A stretch of DNA of 64,000 bases from Kibdelosporangium banguiense (GTDB taxonomy: Bacteria; Actinomycetota; Actinomycetes; Mycobacteriales; Pseudonocardiaceae): positions 5,407,203-5,471,202 of the forward strand of contig NZ_JAGINW010000001.1 of the NCBI RefSeq assembly GCF_017876405.1. Direction: 5' to 3'. The position numbers and the translations under genes are program-made. The notes under the pieces were generated by a model that searched no databases, was not told the DNA's origin, and saw only the letters and a list, made by a program, of their open reading frames with translations. This document shows, piece by piece, positions 8,124-17,764 of this stretch (position 1 is its first letter; every line of letters starts with the position of its first letter).

Positions 8124-9350
8124 ATGCCTGTATCCACCATGGACAGAACTTCCGGAGCGCCGCTTGACCTCGCTGCCGATCTACTCGCACTGCTGCACGA
8201 CACGGCCACTGAGCCGCGTCCGGACACGCAGTTGGAAGCCTTGACCCTGGCCGTGTCCGCCGACTTGCCGGTGCTGCTGTGGGGCGAGCCCGGGATCGGC
8301 AAGACCGCGGCCCTGAGCCACCTTGCCGAAGCCCTCGACCTGCCGCTGACCACGGTGATCGCCAGCGTGCACGAGCCGTCCGACTTCTCCGGTCTGCCGG
8401 TGGTCGGTGATGATCCCGCGGCACAAGGTATTCCGATGGCTCCGCCGGACTGGGCCGTGCGTCTGGTCCGGGCGGGCAAAGGACTCCTGTTCCTGGACGA
8501 GCTGTCCACCGCGCCACCGGCTGTCCAGGCAGCGCTGCTGCGCCTCGTGCTTGAGCGTCGGGTTGGCGCTCTGCGACTTCCGCCTGGCGTCCGCATCGTG
8601 GCCGCCGCCAATCCGCGCTCCTCCGCGGCCGACGGCTGGGAGCTGAGCGCACCGCTGGCCAACCGGTTCGTCCATCTACAGTGGACCTACGACCACGAGG
8701 TCGTGGTGCGAGGGCTCGGCGGGACTTGGCCGCAGGCGGCGTTGCCACGACTCGACCCGGGGCTGCTGCACGACGCCGTGGCGTTCTCCCGCCGGGCAGT
8801 GTGCACGCTCCTTGCCGCCCGGCCCGGACTTGTGCATCAACTGCCGAAGAACGAAGCACGCCGCGGCGGCGCTTGGCCTTCGCCACGAAGCTGGGAAATG
8901 ACACTGCGCCTGATCGCCTTCGCCACTGCGGCTTGCACCTCTCGGGAAGTACTGTCCATGTTGGTGCGGGGCACTGTGGGAGACGGTCCAGGGTTGGAGT
9001 TGCTGGCCAGCCTGGACCGGATGGACCTGCCGGACCCCGAGGCGCTGCTGGCGGACCCGGCGGCGGCCGTCCTGCCCGAGCGGGGCGACTTGCGTCAGAC
9101 GGTGCTCGACGGCGTGGTGGAGGCAGTGCGTAGACGACCGGAGCAATCCCGCTGGGACGCGGCGTGGGCTTTGCTGGTCCAGGCTTTGGAGACGGGAGCC
9201 CCGGACTTGGTGGTCGTACCGGCGACCACGCTCGCCGCGCTGCGCCGCGACGGCTGGCAGGTTCCAGCGGCGATCGAGGACCTCGCCGGAGTGGTATCGC
9301 TGTCGCAGCGGGCCAACCGAGCCGCGGTCGGCGCAGGGACCAGCCGATGA
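8124..9350 (+). CDS. MoxR-type AAA+ ATPase
   Basis: A 408-residue AAA+ ATPase of the MoxR group, which usually acts as a chaperone loading or remodelling a partner with a vWA domain. Walker A is GEPGIGKT at 54-61, Walker B LLFLDEL at 121-127 followed by the MoxR-like STAPPAVQAALL, and a sensor-1 Asn in VAAANPR near 160. The helical lid region follows. ATG 8124 is preceded by AAAGGTG at about 8 nt. The stop overlaps the next start by 4 nt (ATGA), which ties it to the vWA/peptidase protein as a couple. Confidence 0.88.
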   Translation: MPVSTMDRTSGAPLDLAADLLALLHDTATEPRPDTQLEALTLAVSADLPVLLWGEPGIGKTAALSHLAEALDLPLTTVIASVHEPSDFSGLPVVGDDPAAQGIPMAPPDWAVRLVRAGKGLLFLDELSTAPPAVQAALLRLVLERRVGALRLPPGVRIVAAANPRSSAADGWELSAPLANRFVHLQWTYDHEVVVRGLGGTWPQAALPRLDPGLLHDAVAFSRRAVCTLLAARPGLVHQLPKNEARRGGAWPSPRSWEMTLRLIAFATAACTSREVLSMLVRGTVGDGPGLELLASLDRMDLPDPEALLADPAAAVLPERGDLRQTVLDGVVEAVRRRPEQSRWDAAWALLVQALETGAPDLVVVPATTLAALRRDGWQVPAAIEDLAGVVSLSQRANRAAVGAGTSR

Positions 9351-10573
9351 TCCTGGACGAGGAGAAGCTCTTCGCCGCTCGGTTGCACGCGGTCCGGGTC
9401 CGACCGTATCTGGCGACGGCCCTGTTCGCGTTGCACACAGTGGAATCGCGGCGAGTGCCGACAATGGCCGTGGACAGCCACTGGCGTTGCTACGTCTCGC
9501 CGGCGTTCGTGGATCGCACTCCGTTGGAGGAGTTGGCCGGGGTGTGGGTGCACGAGGTCTCCCATTTGCTGCGCGACCATCACGGTCGCAGCGACCGGTT
9601 CGCGGTGAAACACGGACTGACCGGACCGGCGGAGCGATTGCGGATGAACATCGCCGCGGACTGTGAGATCAACGACGATGTGTTCGGCGATGGGTTGGCG
9701 GAGCCCAAGGGTGCTGTCCAGCCAGAGCTCCTCAGGCTGCAGGAGGGGCAGCTGATGGAGGACTACCTGCGCCAGTTCCAGCTCGGGCCGTTCACCGCGG
9801 GCTTGGCCTGGCTGGACTGCGGCAGCGGTGCCGACGGGCTGGAGCGGGAATGGGACCTGGGAGCCGACGGGGCGCACGGGCTCAGCGAGCAGGAACGGGA
9901 CTCCGTCCGGTTCCGCGTGGCGCAGGGCATCAACGCCCGGCCGGGGAGCGTCCCGAGAGGCTGGAAACGGTGGGCGGAAGAGGCTTTCCACCCGCCGCAG
10001 CCGTGGCGGGAACTGCTGGGCGCGGCCGTCCGTTCGGCGACCTCCGGCCCTGGCGCGGGTGAGGATTACACCTATGGCCGACCGTCGCGTAGGTCTGTCA
10101 GTCTGCCCGGAGTCGTCATGCCGAGTCTGCGGCGCAGGCCGCCTCGGGTCTGCGTGGTCATCGACACCTCCGGCTCTGTGAGTGACGCCGAACTGGGCAG
10201 CGCGATCCTCGAAGTCGCCGCTATCGGCCGTGCCGTGGGCGGCCGGCGCGATCTTGTCACGGTGCTGTCGTGCGATTCCGCTGCCCATGTCGCACATCCG
10301 CTGTGCCGTGCTGAGGGAATTCCATTGGTGGGTGGTGGCGGCACGGATCTGCGCACGGGCTTTGCCAAGGCCCTGCGCACCAGCCCTCGCCCGGACGTCA
10401 TCGTGGCCCTGACCGACGGACAGACACCCTGGCCCGATGCGCGGCCGTCATGCCGGACAGTGGTGGGGCTCTTTCCTCGGCAGCGCCCAGCCGATGCGTG
10501 GAGCGAGGACGATCCCGACTACAGGCCGGACGCGCCGCCTGAGTGGGCACGTGTGGTCACCCTGGGATCATAG
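9347..10573 (+). CDS. DUF2201-like protein: zinc-peptidase motif plus vWA-like domain
   Basis: A 408-residue two-domain protein. The N-terminal half carries an HExxH zinc-peptidase signature in VWVHEVSHLLRDHHGR near residue 70. The C-terminal half is vWA-like with a MIDAS motif, VCVVIDTSGSVS, near 270 and a later LTDGQTPWPD acidic site. This domain pair is typical of DUF2201 proteins, which travel with MoxR ATPases. Translation is coupled to the ATPase by an ATGA overlap. The gene ends tail-to-tail with the minus-strand SARP gene, the two stop regions overlapping by 6 nt. A metal-dependent chaperone or protease role is inferred. Confidence 0.85.
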   Translation: MILDEEKLFAARLHAVRVRPYLATALFALHTVESRRVPTMAVDSHWRCYVSPAFVDRTPLEELAGVWVHEVSHLLRDHHGRSDRFAVKHGLTGPAERLRMNIAADCEINDDVFGDGLAEPKGAVQPELLRLQEGQLMEDYLRQFQLGPFTAGLAWLDCGSGADGLEREWDLGADGAHGLSEQERDSVRFRVAQGINARPGSVPRGWKRWAEEAFHPPQPWRELLGAAVRSATSGPGAGEDYTYGRPSRRSVSLPGVVMPSLRRRPPRVCVVIDTSGSVSDAELGSAILEVAAIGRAVGGRRDLVTVLSCDSAAHVAHPLCRAEGIPLVGGGGTDLRTGFAKALRTSPRPDVIVALTDGQTPWPDARPSCRTVVGLFPRQRPADAWSEDDPDYRPDAPPEWARVVTLGS

Positions 10574-13500
10574 TGTGTCGATGGCGTCGGCCAGTGCGTC
10601 CAAGCCGTGCTTCTTGGCCGTGGTCAGGGCGGAGTTGAGCAATGTCTGTGCCTCGCCGCCCAGGCCGAGGACGGCGCGTGCCCGGTGAAGGCGGTACCAG
10701 GCCAGTTGTGCCGGTGCCGCTTGCACCTTCCCTTCGCAGATGTCCAAAAGGGACAGTGCGGTCAGGTGATCGTCCATGGCGAGGGCGAGGCGTGCGCGGA
10801 ACATCTCGACCGGGCCGAGCAGGACTGCCGGCCACCCTGCCATGACCAGTTCACCGTCGTGGTTCGCGAGCAGCTTGTCGGTGCGCCTGCAGAACTCAGC
10901 GAGGTCGTCACGCGGGTGCCCACGGCGAGCGAGACCGTCGATGGTCTCCGCGATGAGGGCGAAGACCGATACGGAGTATCCGTGCGGCGGGAGAACACGC
11001 AGTCCCTCAGTACGGTGAAACAGTGCCCCCAGGCTGTCCATAGCGGACTCGGAGTCGCCGGTTTCGCTGTGCAGCAGGGCATTGGCGGCCATCCACACGG
11101 TGAAGTACTGGCGATCCTCGACCCGTCCGCCGATGGTCTCCAGGGACAGTTCCGCCAGCCGTCCCTGTTGCCGGCGTAGCCAGAACGCCTGCGCCAGCCA
11201 TGTCTGGTCGAGTGAGTCGCCGGTGACCGGTGTGCTCATCCGGGCCAGCAGCTCCCGGGCCGGCCCGAGCAGGCGCCGCTCGGCCGAGTCGAGGTGGCCC
11301 AGCCAGAGGTCGGACATGGTGTCCAAAGTCGACTGCAACCACGGCATCAGGCCGTGCTGCGAGCGGTCGGTGATCTCCCGGTGCCGCGCCACCGTCGCCT
11401 GGGCGGCGTGCAGGTCACCCAGGCGCAGCTGGTCGATCGTCGTGGTGATCAACGCTTCGCCGATGAAGTGTTCCTTGCCTGCCTGGTAGGCAGCCCGTTC
11501 CAGCATCTGGCTGATCGCGCGCATCTCCGCCGGTGATGCGAAGTCGAACAGCGCCCAGCGGCACTCGGTAAGCACGTCGCACGCAGTCTCGGCGGGGTCG
11601 TCCGGCGAGAGCTCCGCGACGACCGCGCGGGCGATGGCCACTCCCGGAGGGGAAGTGGCGGCGCCGATGTCGCTTGGTTGCAGAGCCATCGAGGACTTGT
11701 GGGCCAGATGCGCGCTCACCTGCAGCCATAGGCCTCTGCCCTCGGCGTCGTCGGCGATCGGATCGAGCTCCGCACGGCACTTCTCCAGCAGCGACAGAAG
11801 TTCCTGGTCGGTACGGCCCGGAACCGACCAGCGCCTGGCCAGCCGGACGACTGCTGTGGCCCGCAACAAGGGCGCGTCCTGCGCTACTCGGTAAGCCGCC
11901 TGGTAGGACGCTGCCGCGGCCGGCATGTCGGCCCGGTCGTGGTGAGCGTCTCCCTGCACCAGGTACATCGTGAACCGCAGGTCACGGTCTGTGGTGAGGC
12001 CAAGCCCACGTGAGGCGAAATCCAGTGCCTCGTCATGGTCACGGCGTTCCCGTGCGTCCCGGGCAGCGTTCGCAAGGGCAGCAGCGGCTATGTCGTCCGG
12101 CAGGTCCGGTCGCGCGGAAAGCGCATGCCAGGCCAACGCCGCCGGAGTCGCCGCGGCGGTACCGGACAGCTCGACGAATGCCTTGTGGTGTAACCGTCTC
12201 GCGGTCGCTGGCGAGGTCGCAAGCTCGGCCAGGACGGCGTCACGGCGCTCGCCGGAGGTGAATGAGGCAGTTCCGTGAATGAGCTGCACGGCACCGGATC
12301 TGAGTGCTGCGGCGAGATTCGCGTCCGTCTCGTCGGCCGACGCTCCCACGATCCGGGCGACGAGCGCGGTGTCGATCTCCAGGTTCGCCTCGGTGATGGC
12401 GGCGGCTGAGAGCCAGTCCAGGCCGGGCTCGGGCACCGTGACCGGCCCGGAAGCGGGCACAGCATGCTTTTCACCCGCGTCGGACAGGACAAACCCGAAC
12501 CGATTGCGGTCGCACCGCCGCGCCACCTGGTCGATCACGTTGCCGGCGGCGGGATCCAGCTCACGCGCGTTCTCCACGAGGATCACGAACGGTCCACGGG
12601 CAACGGCCCGCTTGACCATGGCGACCATGATCTCGACCATCCGGGCGATGCTCTGTTCCGTCCGGCGAGGATCGATGACGAAGTTGCTCGCCGCCACGAT
12701 GTCCTTGTCCCATGGCGTCAACGGATCGCGCAGCACCGAGACCACGAGTTCGGCCAGGACGGCACGCAACGTCGCGAAACCGTTGGCACTGACCCGCACC
12801 GTGCGGACCCCGTTTGCCCTTGCCAGGTCCTGGAACCGTGACAGGTTCACCGAATCGCCGGCAGAACGCAGGATCGAGGCGCGCCCGTCGCGGACGGCGG
12901 CGAGGTACTCGACGATCGGACGGGTGCCCGGCTCCGGCCATGTGGGTTTCTCCGTCGCCTCGGGGAGCGCCGGGAGTTTGAGCTGGAACTCGACGCCGAG
13001 GCCGTGCAACTGAACGAGGTTGTCGGCGCGTGCGGTCATGGCGTCGTGCCTCTCCCGCTGTTCCACGAGTTGGGCCGCTTGTGCCGGTTCGTCGTCGTCG
13101 AGCAGGTCCGCGATGCGCAGCAGCCAGAACAACTGGTTCGCGTCGAGCCGACCGGTCAGCGACTGGTCCTGGGCCATCCAGTCGAGTACCTCGTGCTCCC
13201 CGGTCAGCAGTCCGGCCTGCGCCCACAGCCGGGCGAGCCGGACCTGCTGGTTCTCCAGCAGTCCCCTGGCAGATCCGCAAATCACGGGCATGCGTGGTTC
13301 CCAGTCGTCGTCGACGACCGAGAACGGGGTGCCGTGCCACATCGCCGCTGCCTGGCGCAGCCTGTCCAGTGCACTGGCGACCGAGCTCGTCGCAACGAGC
13401 TGCTCCGCTTCGTCGACCAGGGCTTTGAACCGGTGCCGGTCGACGGCGTCGACCGGGTGCACGCCGTTTTCAGTGGGCGCCTTTTCAAGCTGGTAGCCGA

Positions 13501-13759
13501 TGTCCCGCTGCGCGAACGAGACGGTCACCCCGGCGGGCTTGATCTGGTCTCGCAACCGGGTCATCACGGGATACAGCCGGCCAGGTTCAGGCCGGTCGGG
13601 CCACAGCATGTCGGCCAGGACGTACGGCTCGACCAACTGCCCGCGCGGCGCCGCCGCAAGTACGGCGAGCACCTTTGCCTGCTGTTTCGGCAATGGCACG
13701 AACTCGTTACCGGTGACGAGCCCGATGCGGCCGAGTACACGAATGAAGGAATTGACCAT
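10568..13759 (-). CDS. Giant SARP family regulator with degenerate NTPase region and TPR repeats
   Basis: A 1063-residue regulator. Residues about 1-95 form an OmpR-like winged helix (VLAVLAAAPRGQLVEPYVLA), and 95-250 a BTAD helical domain typical of SARPs. Residues about 285-460 sit where large SARPs carry a STAND ATPase, but no GxxxxGK[ST] is seen (the place reads ILRSAGDSVNLSRF) and the Walker B place reads FVILVENARELDP, so nucleotide hydrolysis is unlikely. The rest is helical TPR-like repeat. It starts at ATG 13759 with GGGAGG about 13 nt upstream. It is divergent from the dynamin/Hsp70-like operon, whose promoter has SARP-type repeats, so it is the probable activator of that operon. 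Confidence 0.88.
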   Translation of the reverse strand: MVNSFIRVLGRIGLVTGNEFVPLPKQQAKVLAVLAAAPRGQLVEPYVLADMLWPDRPEPGRLYPVMTRLRDQIKPAGVTVSFAQRDIGYQLEKAPTENGVHPVDAVDRHRFKALVDEAEQLVATSSVASALDRLRQAAAMWHGTPFSVVDDDWEPRMPVICGSARGLLENQQVRLARLWAQAGLLTGEHEVLDWMAQDQSLTGRLDANQLFWLLRIADLLDDDEPAQAAQLVEQRERHDAMTARADNLVQLHGLGVEFQLKLPALPEATEKPTWPEPGTRPIVEYLAAVRDGRASILRSAGDSVNLSRFQDLARANGVRTVRVSANGFATLRAVLAELVVSVLRDPLTPWDKDIVAASNFVIDPRRTEQSIARMVEIMVAMVKRAVARGPFVILVENARELDPAAGNVIDQVARRCDRNRFGFVLSDAGEKHAVPASGPVTVPEPGLDWLSAAAITEANLEIDTALVARIVGASADETDANLAAALRSGAVQLIHGTASFTSGERRDAVLAELATSPATARRLHHKAFVELSGTAAATPAALAWHALSARPDLPDDIAAAALANAARDARERRDHDEALDFASRGLGLTTDRDLRFTMYLVQGDAHHDRADMPAAAASYQAAYRVAQDAPLLRATAVVRLARRWSVPGRTDQELLSLLEKCRAELDPIADDAEGRGLWLQVSAHLAHKSSMALQPSDIGAATSPPGVAIARAVVAELSPDDPAETACDVLTECRWALFDFASPAEMRAISQMLERAAYQAGKEHFIGEALITTTIDQLRLGDLHAAQATVARHREITDRSQHGLMPWLQSTLDTMSDLWLGHLDSAERRLLGPARELLARMSTPVTGDSLDQTWLAQAFWLRRQQGRLAELSLETIGGRVEDRQYFTVWMAANALLHSETGDSESAMDSLGALFHRTEGLRVLPPHGYSVSVFALIAETIDGLARRGHPRDDLAEFCRRTDKLLANHDGELVMAGWPAVLLGPVEMFRARLALAMDDHLTALSLLDICEGKVQAAPAQLAWYRLHRARAVLGLGGEAQTLLNSALTTAKKHGLDALADAIDTL

Positions 13760-13830
13760 GCGTTTGTCGTGACCTCCCGGACGGCTACATCAGATAAGTC
13801 GTCCCGCGCGCCATTTCGTAACACTTGCGT

Positions 13831-13884
13831 GGAAGATCGTTGCAAGGTCGCGGCAAGGTGGGTGAAAGGGCTGGTAGTTAGCTT
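13831..13884 (+). promoter_or_regulatory. SARP-type direct repeats and -10 element for the dynamin/Hsp70-like operon
   Basis: Four 7-mers recur with exact 11-bp spacing: GGAAGAT (13831), GCAAGGT (13842), GCAAGGT (13853) and GAAAGGG (13864). The two central copies are identical and the outer ones match at five of seven positions. Eight bases after the last copy comes TAGCTT (13879-13884), fitting the actinomycete -10 pattern TAnnnT. Heptamers one helical turn apart with the last one 8 bp from the -10 are the known SARP binding arrangement. The site points toward the plus-strand operon and lies in the divergent region shared with the SARP gene. Confidence 0.65.
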
Positions 13885-13949
13885 TCCGCGGTGCCGGGTC
13901 AATTGGTGTGACCCCGCCCGGCAATCGGAGACGGGGAGGCGATGGGGGA

Positions 13950-15341
13950 ATGCCGGTCAACAGTTCCACCACGAACGGGCACGGTCCGTACGGCTTGCCG
14001 CAACCCGGGCCACCTCCCGCGCACGCTGCTCGGGACCGGCCCGCGGGCCTGACGAGAACCTTGCTCTGGGTGGCGGGTACCGACCCGGGCAAGGTGGAGA
14101 CGAGAACAGAACGCTATCGCGCGGCGGGGACCGGCATGTTCGTCGTTCTCATCGCGCTTGTGGCCGCTGGTTCGCTCATCTTGTACCTGCAGACAGTCAT
14201 CGGCGCATTACACACGTGGTTCATTGTTCCGGCGCTGATTTGGGGCGTGATCGTCTTCCAGGTCGACCGGATGATCCTCATCGAACCCAATTATGGCCGT
14301 CTTGACCGGGCTGAGTCGCTCGCGGATCAGAACATCGTCAATCGACGCGTCATTGTTACGCGTTCCGGGCCGCCGGTCAACGGAAGTGAAAAGGGGCATG
14401 AGGACGGCTGGCTCGCGGTTCCGCCGCCGTCGGCCGACCGCGGTTCCGGAGTCTCCCGCGTGGGCGTCTACGTCCTGCGGTTCGCCATGGCACTGGCGAT
14501 CGCCTACCTGGTCAGCGAGGCGCTGGTGCTGATGATCTTCCGACCGGAGGTCGACCAGGAGTTGACCCGCAACGGCGACGTCGCCTTCGAGCGGGACATC
14601 GCCGCACTGGCCGCAACCGAGGCGGACGCGCTCCTGCCGAGGATCCAGACGCTGCGCACAGAGATCGCCGACCTCGACGCGGATCTCGCGCAGAAGAAAC
14701 GTGTGGTCGACGAGGCCCGCGCGAACTACAACGGGGAAGCCGACGGCACCAGCGGCACCGGGGTCCGTGGCTCCGGCCCGCAGACGAGAGCGGAATGGGA
14801 GAACCTCACACGCGCCCAACGGATCCACGACACGGCCCTCGCCGATCGGGACAACCGCGCCCGTCTCAACAGCACAGAGATCCAGAACCTCACAGTGTTA
14901 TGGGCCGAACTGCGCACTCCGACCTCCGGCGCGGTCAACGAACTCCGGGAATCGCCGCGAGGCAAGGCGCTGTACGCGCAGACCCACGGACAGGCCGGCT
15001 GGCTGGCCCGTGAGCAGGCGTTCGCCGACTTCCAGCAGCGCACGTCCAACGCCACAGTCCACTCCGTGCCGTGGGTGATCCGCGCGCTGTTCGTCCTGGT
15101 GGATCTCCTGCCGCTGACGATGAAACTGCTCAACATCCGCACTCTCTACGGCAGGCGGGTCCGGGATGAGGCGCAGCTGCTGCGCTACGAGGACCGCCTC
15201 CGCCACGTCTCCGCGATGCGCCGCGCCGGTGAGAAGGCGGCACTGGCCGATCACGCCATGAACGTCGCGGCCCGGCTCGACTACGACAGCCGCGAAACCT
15301 ACTACCGCACCCGCGCCGATCATTTGGGGAGGCAGCCGTGA
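13950..15341 (+). CDS. DUF4407-type membrane protein
   Basis: A 463-residue integral membrane protein, first gene of the nine-gene operon. After a disordered Pro/Gly-rich start come two helices (about 61-80 and 90-107), with the phrase FQVDRMILIEPN typical of DUF4407, a third helix at about 177-200, a long coiled coil (about 215-365) and a fourth helix near 372-395 before a charged tail. This is the DUF4407 layout; family function is unknown. ATG 13950 follows GGGGAGG by 10 nt; an in-frame GTG at 13908 has no ribosome site. Its stop overlaps the next GTG start. A similar layout recurs at 40921-41979 in the second operon. Confidence 0.8.
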   Translation: MPVNSSTTNGHGPYGLPQPGPPPAHAARDRPAGLTRTLLWVAGTDPGKVETRTERYRAAGTGMFVVLIALVAAGSLILYLQTVIGALHTWFIVPALIWGVIVFQVDRMILIEPNYGRLDRAESLADQNIVNRRVIVTRSGPPVNGSEKGHEDGWLAVPPPSADRGSGVSRVGVYVLRFAMALAIAYLVSEALVLMIFRPEVDQELTRNGDVAFERDIAALAATEADALLPRIQTLRTEIADLDADLAQKKRVVDEARANYNGEADGTSGTGVRGSGPQTRAEWENLTRAQRIHDTALADRDNRARLNSTEIQNLTVLWAELRTPTSGAVNELRESPRGKALYAQTHGQAGWLAREQAFADFQQRTSNATVHSVPWVIRALFVLVDLLPLTMKLLNIRTLYGRRVRDEAQLLRYEDRLRHVSAMRRAGEKAALADHAMNVAARLDYDSRETYYRTRADHLGRQP

Positions 15342-17764
15342 CCGCTGACCACCAGAGCAGGCTCGACGAGTTGTGTGCCAAGGCACTGCACGCCGGCGAC
15401 CTGCTGAGCACGATGAAACCACCCAGTCATCTGGCACACGTGCATTCCCGTGCGCGGCAACTGCAGGCCAGCCTGGACCAGGCCTGCCGGCGTTGCCCGT
15501 CCACCGGGTTCGCGGGCGTGTTCACCACCGGCAAGTCGATGCTCCAGTCGCTGCTGCTGGACCTGCCCGGCCTGCTCCCGGTGGCGAACGTGCCCTCCAC
15601 AGGCAACATCACCCGGGTGCGCGTCCGCCCGGCGGCCGCCGGCAGCAGGGTGATCAACCGCGCGTTCACCCTGCTGTCGCCGGACGCGGTCGCGCGGATG
15701 GTCGACTTCATCGTCGACGGGATCGTCGCCGCGGTGGACGGCAACCCCGCCTACGACGTTCGCGGGCTTCGCGGCCACACCCTGATCGACGTCGCCGACC
15801 CGGCGGCGTCGGACTGGGAGCCGCTGGAGGCGTTCCTGAGTCCGATGTGGACTGATATGGAGCTCAACGTCCAGGTGCGCCAATGGGCCAGCGAGCTGCT
15901 CGCGATCCGCGACGCGCTGGCGGTCGCCGCGCACCTGCTGCCGAGATCCATGCCGGGCAACGAGATCGTGTTGTCGGAAGGCAGCCTGGAGGCGGCCTTG
16001 CTCATCGGCGACAGCCGGGTACCTCCGGCCGAGTTCCCGCACCAGCGTTACCGTCCGCCCCTCGCCGCGCACGAGATGTCCCAGCCGCACGGGCTGCGCG
16101 TCCTGCTGCCCCTGGTCCATGAGGTCCTGATCGACGTCGAGATGGACCGGGACATCTGGTCGTTCAACGGGATGGCGGTCGACCTGCTCGACTTCCCCGG
16201 ACTGGCGTCGGGCAGCCTGCGTGACCGTTTCCTCGCCGAAGAGGAACTGGCCACCGTCACCGTGCTGACCGTGGTGCTCGATGCCGAGAAGCCGCGTAAC
16301 GACGACGTGCACCGGCTTTACGGGCTGCTGGAGAAGGGCAAGTTCGCCCGGCCCGAGCTCGCGGAGTCGGTCCTGGTCGTGGCCAACCGGTTCGACCGGG
16401 TCCTGCCGCCTGCCGGGCCGGTCGACTCCGTCGCGCGCCTGGCCGCGGAGTCGATCGACTTCCGGGCGGTGCTCGTCGAGGCCGACGAGCTGACCCGCAA
16501 GCGGCCGGCGCGGGTCGCGCTGACCTCCACGCTCACCGGTGCTGTTCACTATGGACATTCGGTCGCCGGTGCCCGGCCGCAGGACCTCGACGGCGTGCGT
16601 GCCGCGCCGGGTCGCTGGGAGCCCGTCATGCGACGGATGGCCGCCGCGAACGAGTCGCACCCGCTGCGCTTTTCGCTGGAGGCTTATCTGCACGACGGGG
16701 GAATCGGCTATATGCGCGAGTTGCTGAGCAGGCACCTGGTCACGCACGGGCGCCGGATGGTGGTCAACGAAGCCGAGGCCATCGCCGCCGCGCTCGACGA
16801 GCAGCTGGAGTTGTTGCGTCCGGTCGAGCCGAGCGCGGCACCGAGCGGGGCCGAGCGCGCTCGCATCGAGACCCTGGCAACCGGGCTCACCCGGGCGTGC
16901 GCCCGTTGCCGGGACCGGCTTGAGAACGAGCGCTTGGTCGGCCATCTCCCCGTCGGGGAATCCACAGTGGATGAACAGCTGCTGGGCCTGGTCGTCCGGG
17001 CGGTGCACGACTGGCCATTGTGGCCACCGACCGGACTACTCGCGCGGACCCGTCGCGTGGGCACCGGACGGCCTGAAACCGGACGTGGCAAGGGCATCAT
17101 CGAGCGGCCAGCGCGTCCGCCGGAGGCGCCCAGGCCGGGAACCGCGCCCGCGATCACGACATCGACGCTGCTCACCGCCTACCGCGACACCCGTACGAGC
17201 CTGTCCGGACCAACGGTCGCATTGCTGGAGAACGCCTTGCGCCAGTGGTCGGCCGCGTTGCTGGCAGAGGAGAACCTGGCCGACGTCTCACGCCGGCTGG
17301 GTGGTCCGGACCTGCCGTGGAGTGACGACCGCACATTGCTGCACGATCGGCTTCGCACCGTCACGTCACCCGAATGGGTCGACTACCGGTTCCGCCTGAT
17401 CGACACCCTGCTCGATCCTGACCTGCTTGTCCGGCGGGCACGAGAGGTACGCACCGCCCGTTCGGACACCGTCCGGGTGGACCCGGAGCCGCTCGCGGCC
17501 AATCGCGCCCTTCCATGGCACCCGAAGATCCTCGGACTGGGCCGGGACGGTCTTGCCGATTTCGCCGATCCGATCACCGTGTTCCGCCTGCGCCGTGACC
17601 TGGTGCTGGCCATGCACCGCGAGATCGGCCGGGAGCTGCAGGCCGTGTTCGACACCGTTCGCGAAGAAACACACGGATTCCTGGACCAGTTCAGCGAGGA
17701 CGCGGTACCCACGCCCGACGAGATCCGCGACATGACAGAACCATCGACTGGAGGCGACGCATGA
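15338..17764 (+). CDS. Dynamin-like GTPase, SrfC-like
   Basis: An 808-residue large GTPase. G1 is GVFTTGKS at 60-67, G3 is DFPG at 285-288 and G4 is NRFD at 350-353; the long insert between G1 and G3 and the helical C-terminal half fit the dynamin-like group. Placement directly before a giant Hsp70-fold protein, with GTGA start/stop overlap, recalls the SrfC-SrfB pair of proteobacteria, where SrfC is also a large P-loop GTPase. That relation is inferred from size, order and motifs, not from alignment. No membrane helix is obvious, so membrane contact, if any, would be peripheral. Confidence 0.75.
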   Translation: MTADHQSRLDELCAKALHAGDLLSTMKPPSHLAHVHSRARQLQASLDQACRRCPSTGFAGVFTTGKSMLQSLLLDLPGLLPVANVPSTGNITRVRVRPAAAGSRVINRAFTLLSPDAVARMVDFIVDGIVAAVDGNPAYDVRGLRGHTLIDVADPAASDWEPLEAFLSPMWTDMELNVQVRQWASELLAIRDALAVAAHLLPRSMPGNEIVLSEGSLEAALLIGDSRVPPAEFPHQRYRPPLAAHEMSQPHGLRVLLPLVHEVLIDVEMDRDIWSFNGMAVDLLDFPGLASGSLRDRFLAEEELATVTVLTVVLDAEKPRNDDVHRLYGLLEKGKFARPELAESVLVVANRFDRVLPPAGPVDSVARLAAESIDFRAVLVEADELTRKRPARVALTSTLTGAVHYGHSVAGARPQDLDGVRAAPGRWEPVMRRMAAANESHPLRFSLEAYLHDGGIGYMRELLSRHLVTHGRRMVVNEAEAIAAALDEQLELLRPVEPSAAPSGAERARIETLATGLTRACARCRDRLENERLVGHLPVGESTVDEQLLGLVVRAVHDWPLWPPTGLLARTRRVGTGRPETGRGKGIIERPARPPEAPRPGTAPAITTSTLLTAYRDTRTSLSGPTVALLENALRQWSAALLAEENLADVSRRLGGPDLPWSDDRTLLHDRLRTVTSPEWVDYRFRLIDTLLDPDLLVRRAREVRTARSDTVRVDPEPLAANRALPWHPKILGLGRDGLADFADPITVFRLRRDLVLAMHREIGRELQAVFDTVREETHGFLDQFSEDAVPTPDEIRDMTEPSTGGDA

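Noticed and set aside
15320..17008. A 562-codon minus-strand frame opposite the SrfC-like gene, and similar long antisense frames throughout
   Set aside because: Codon composition fits the antisense of a GC3-rich gene; no ribosome sites or families.
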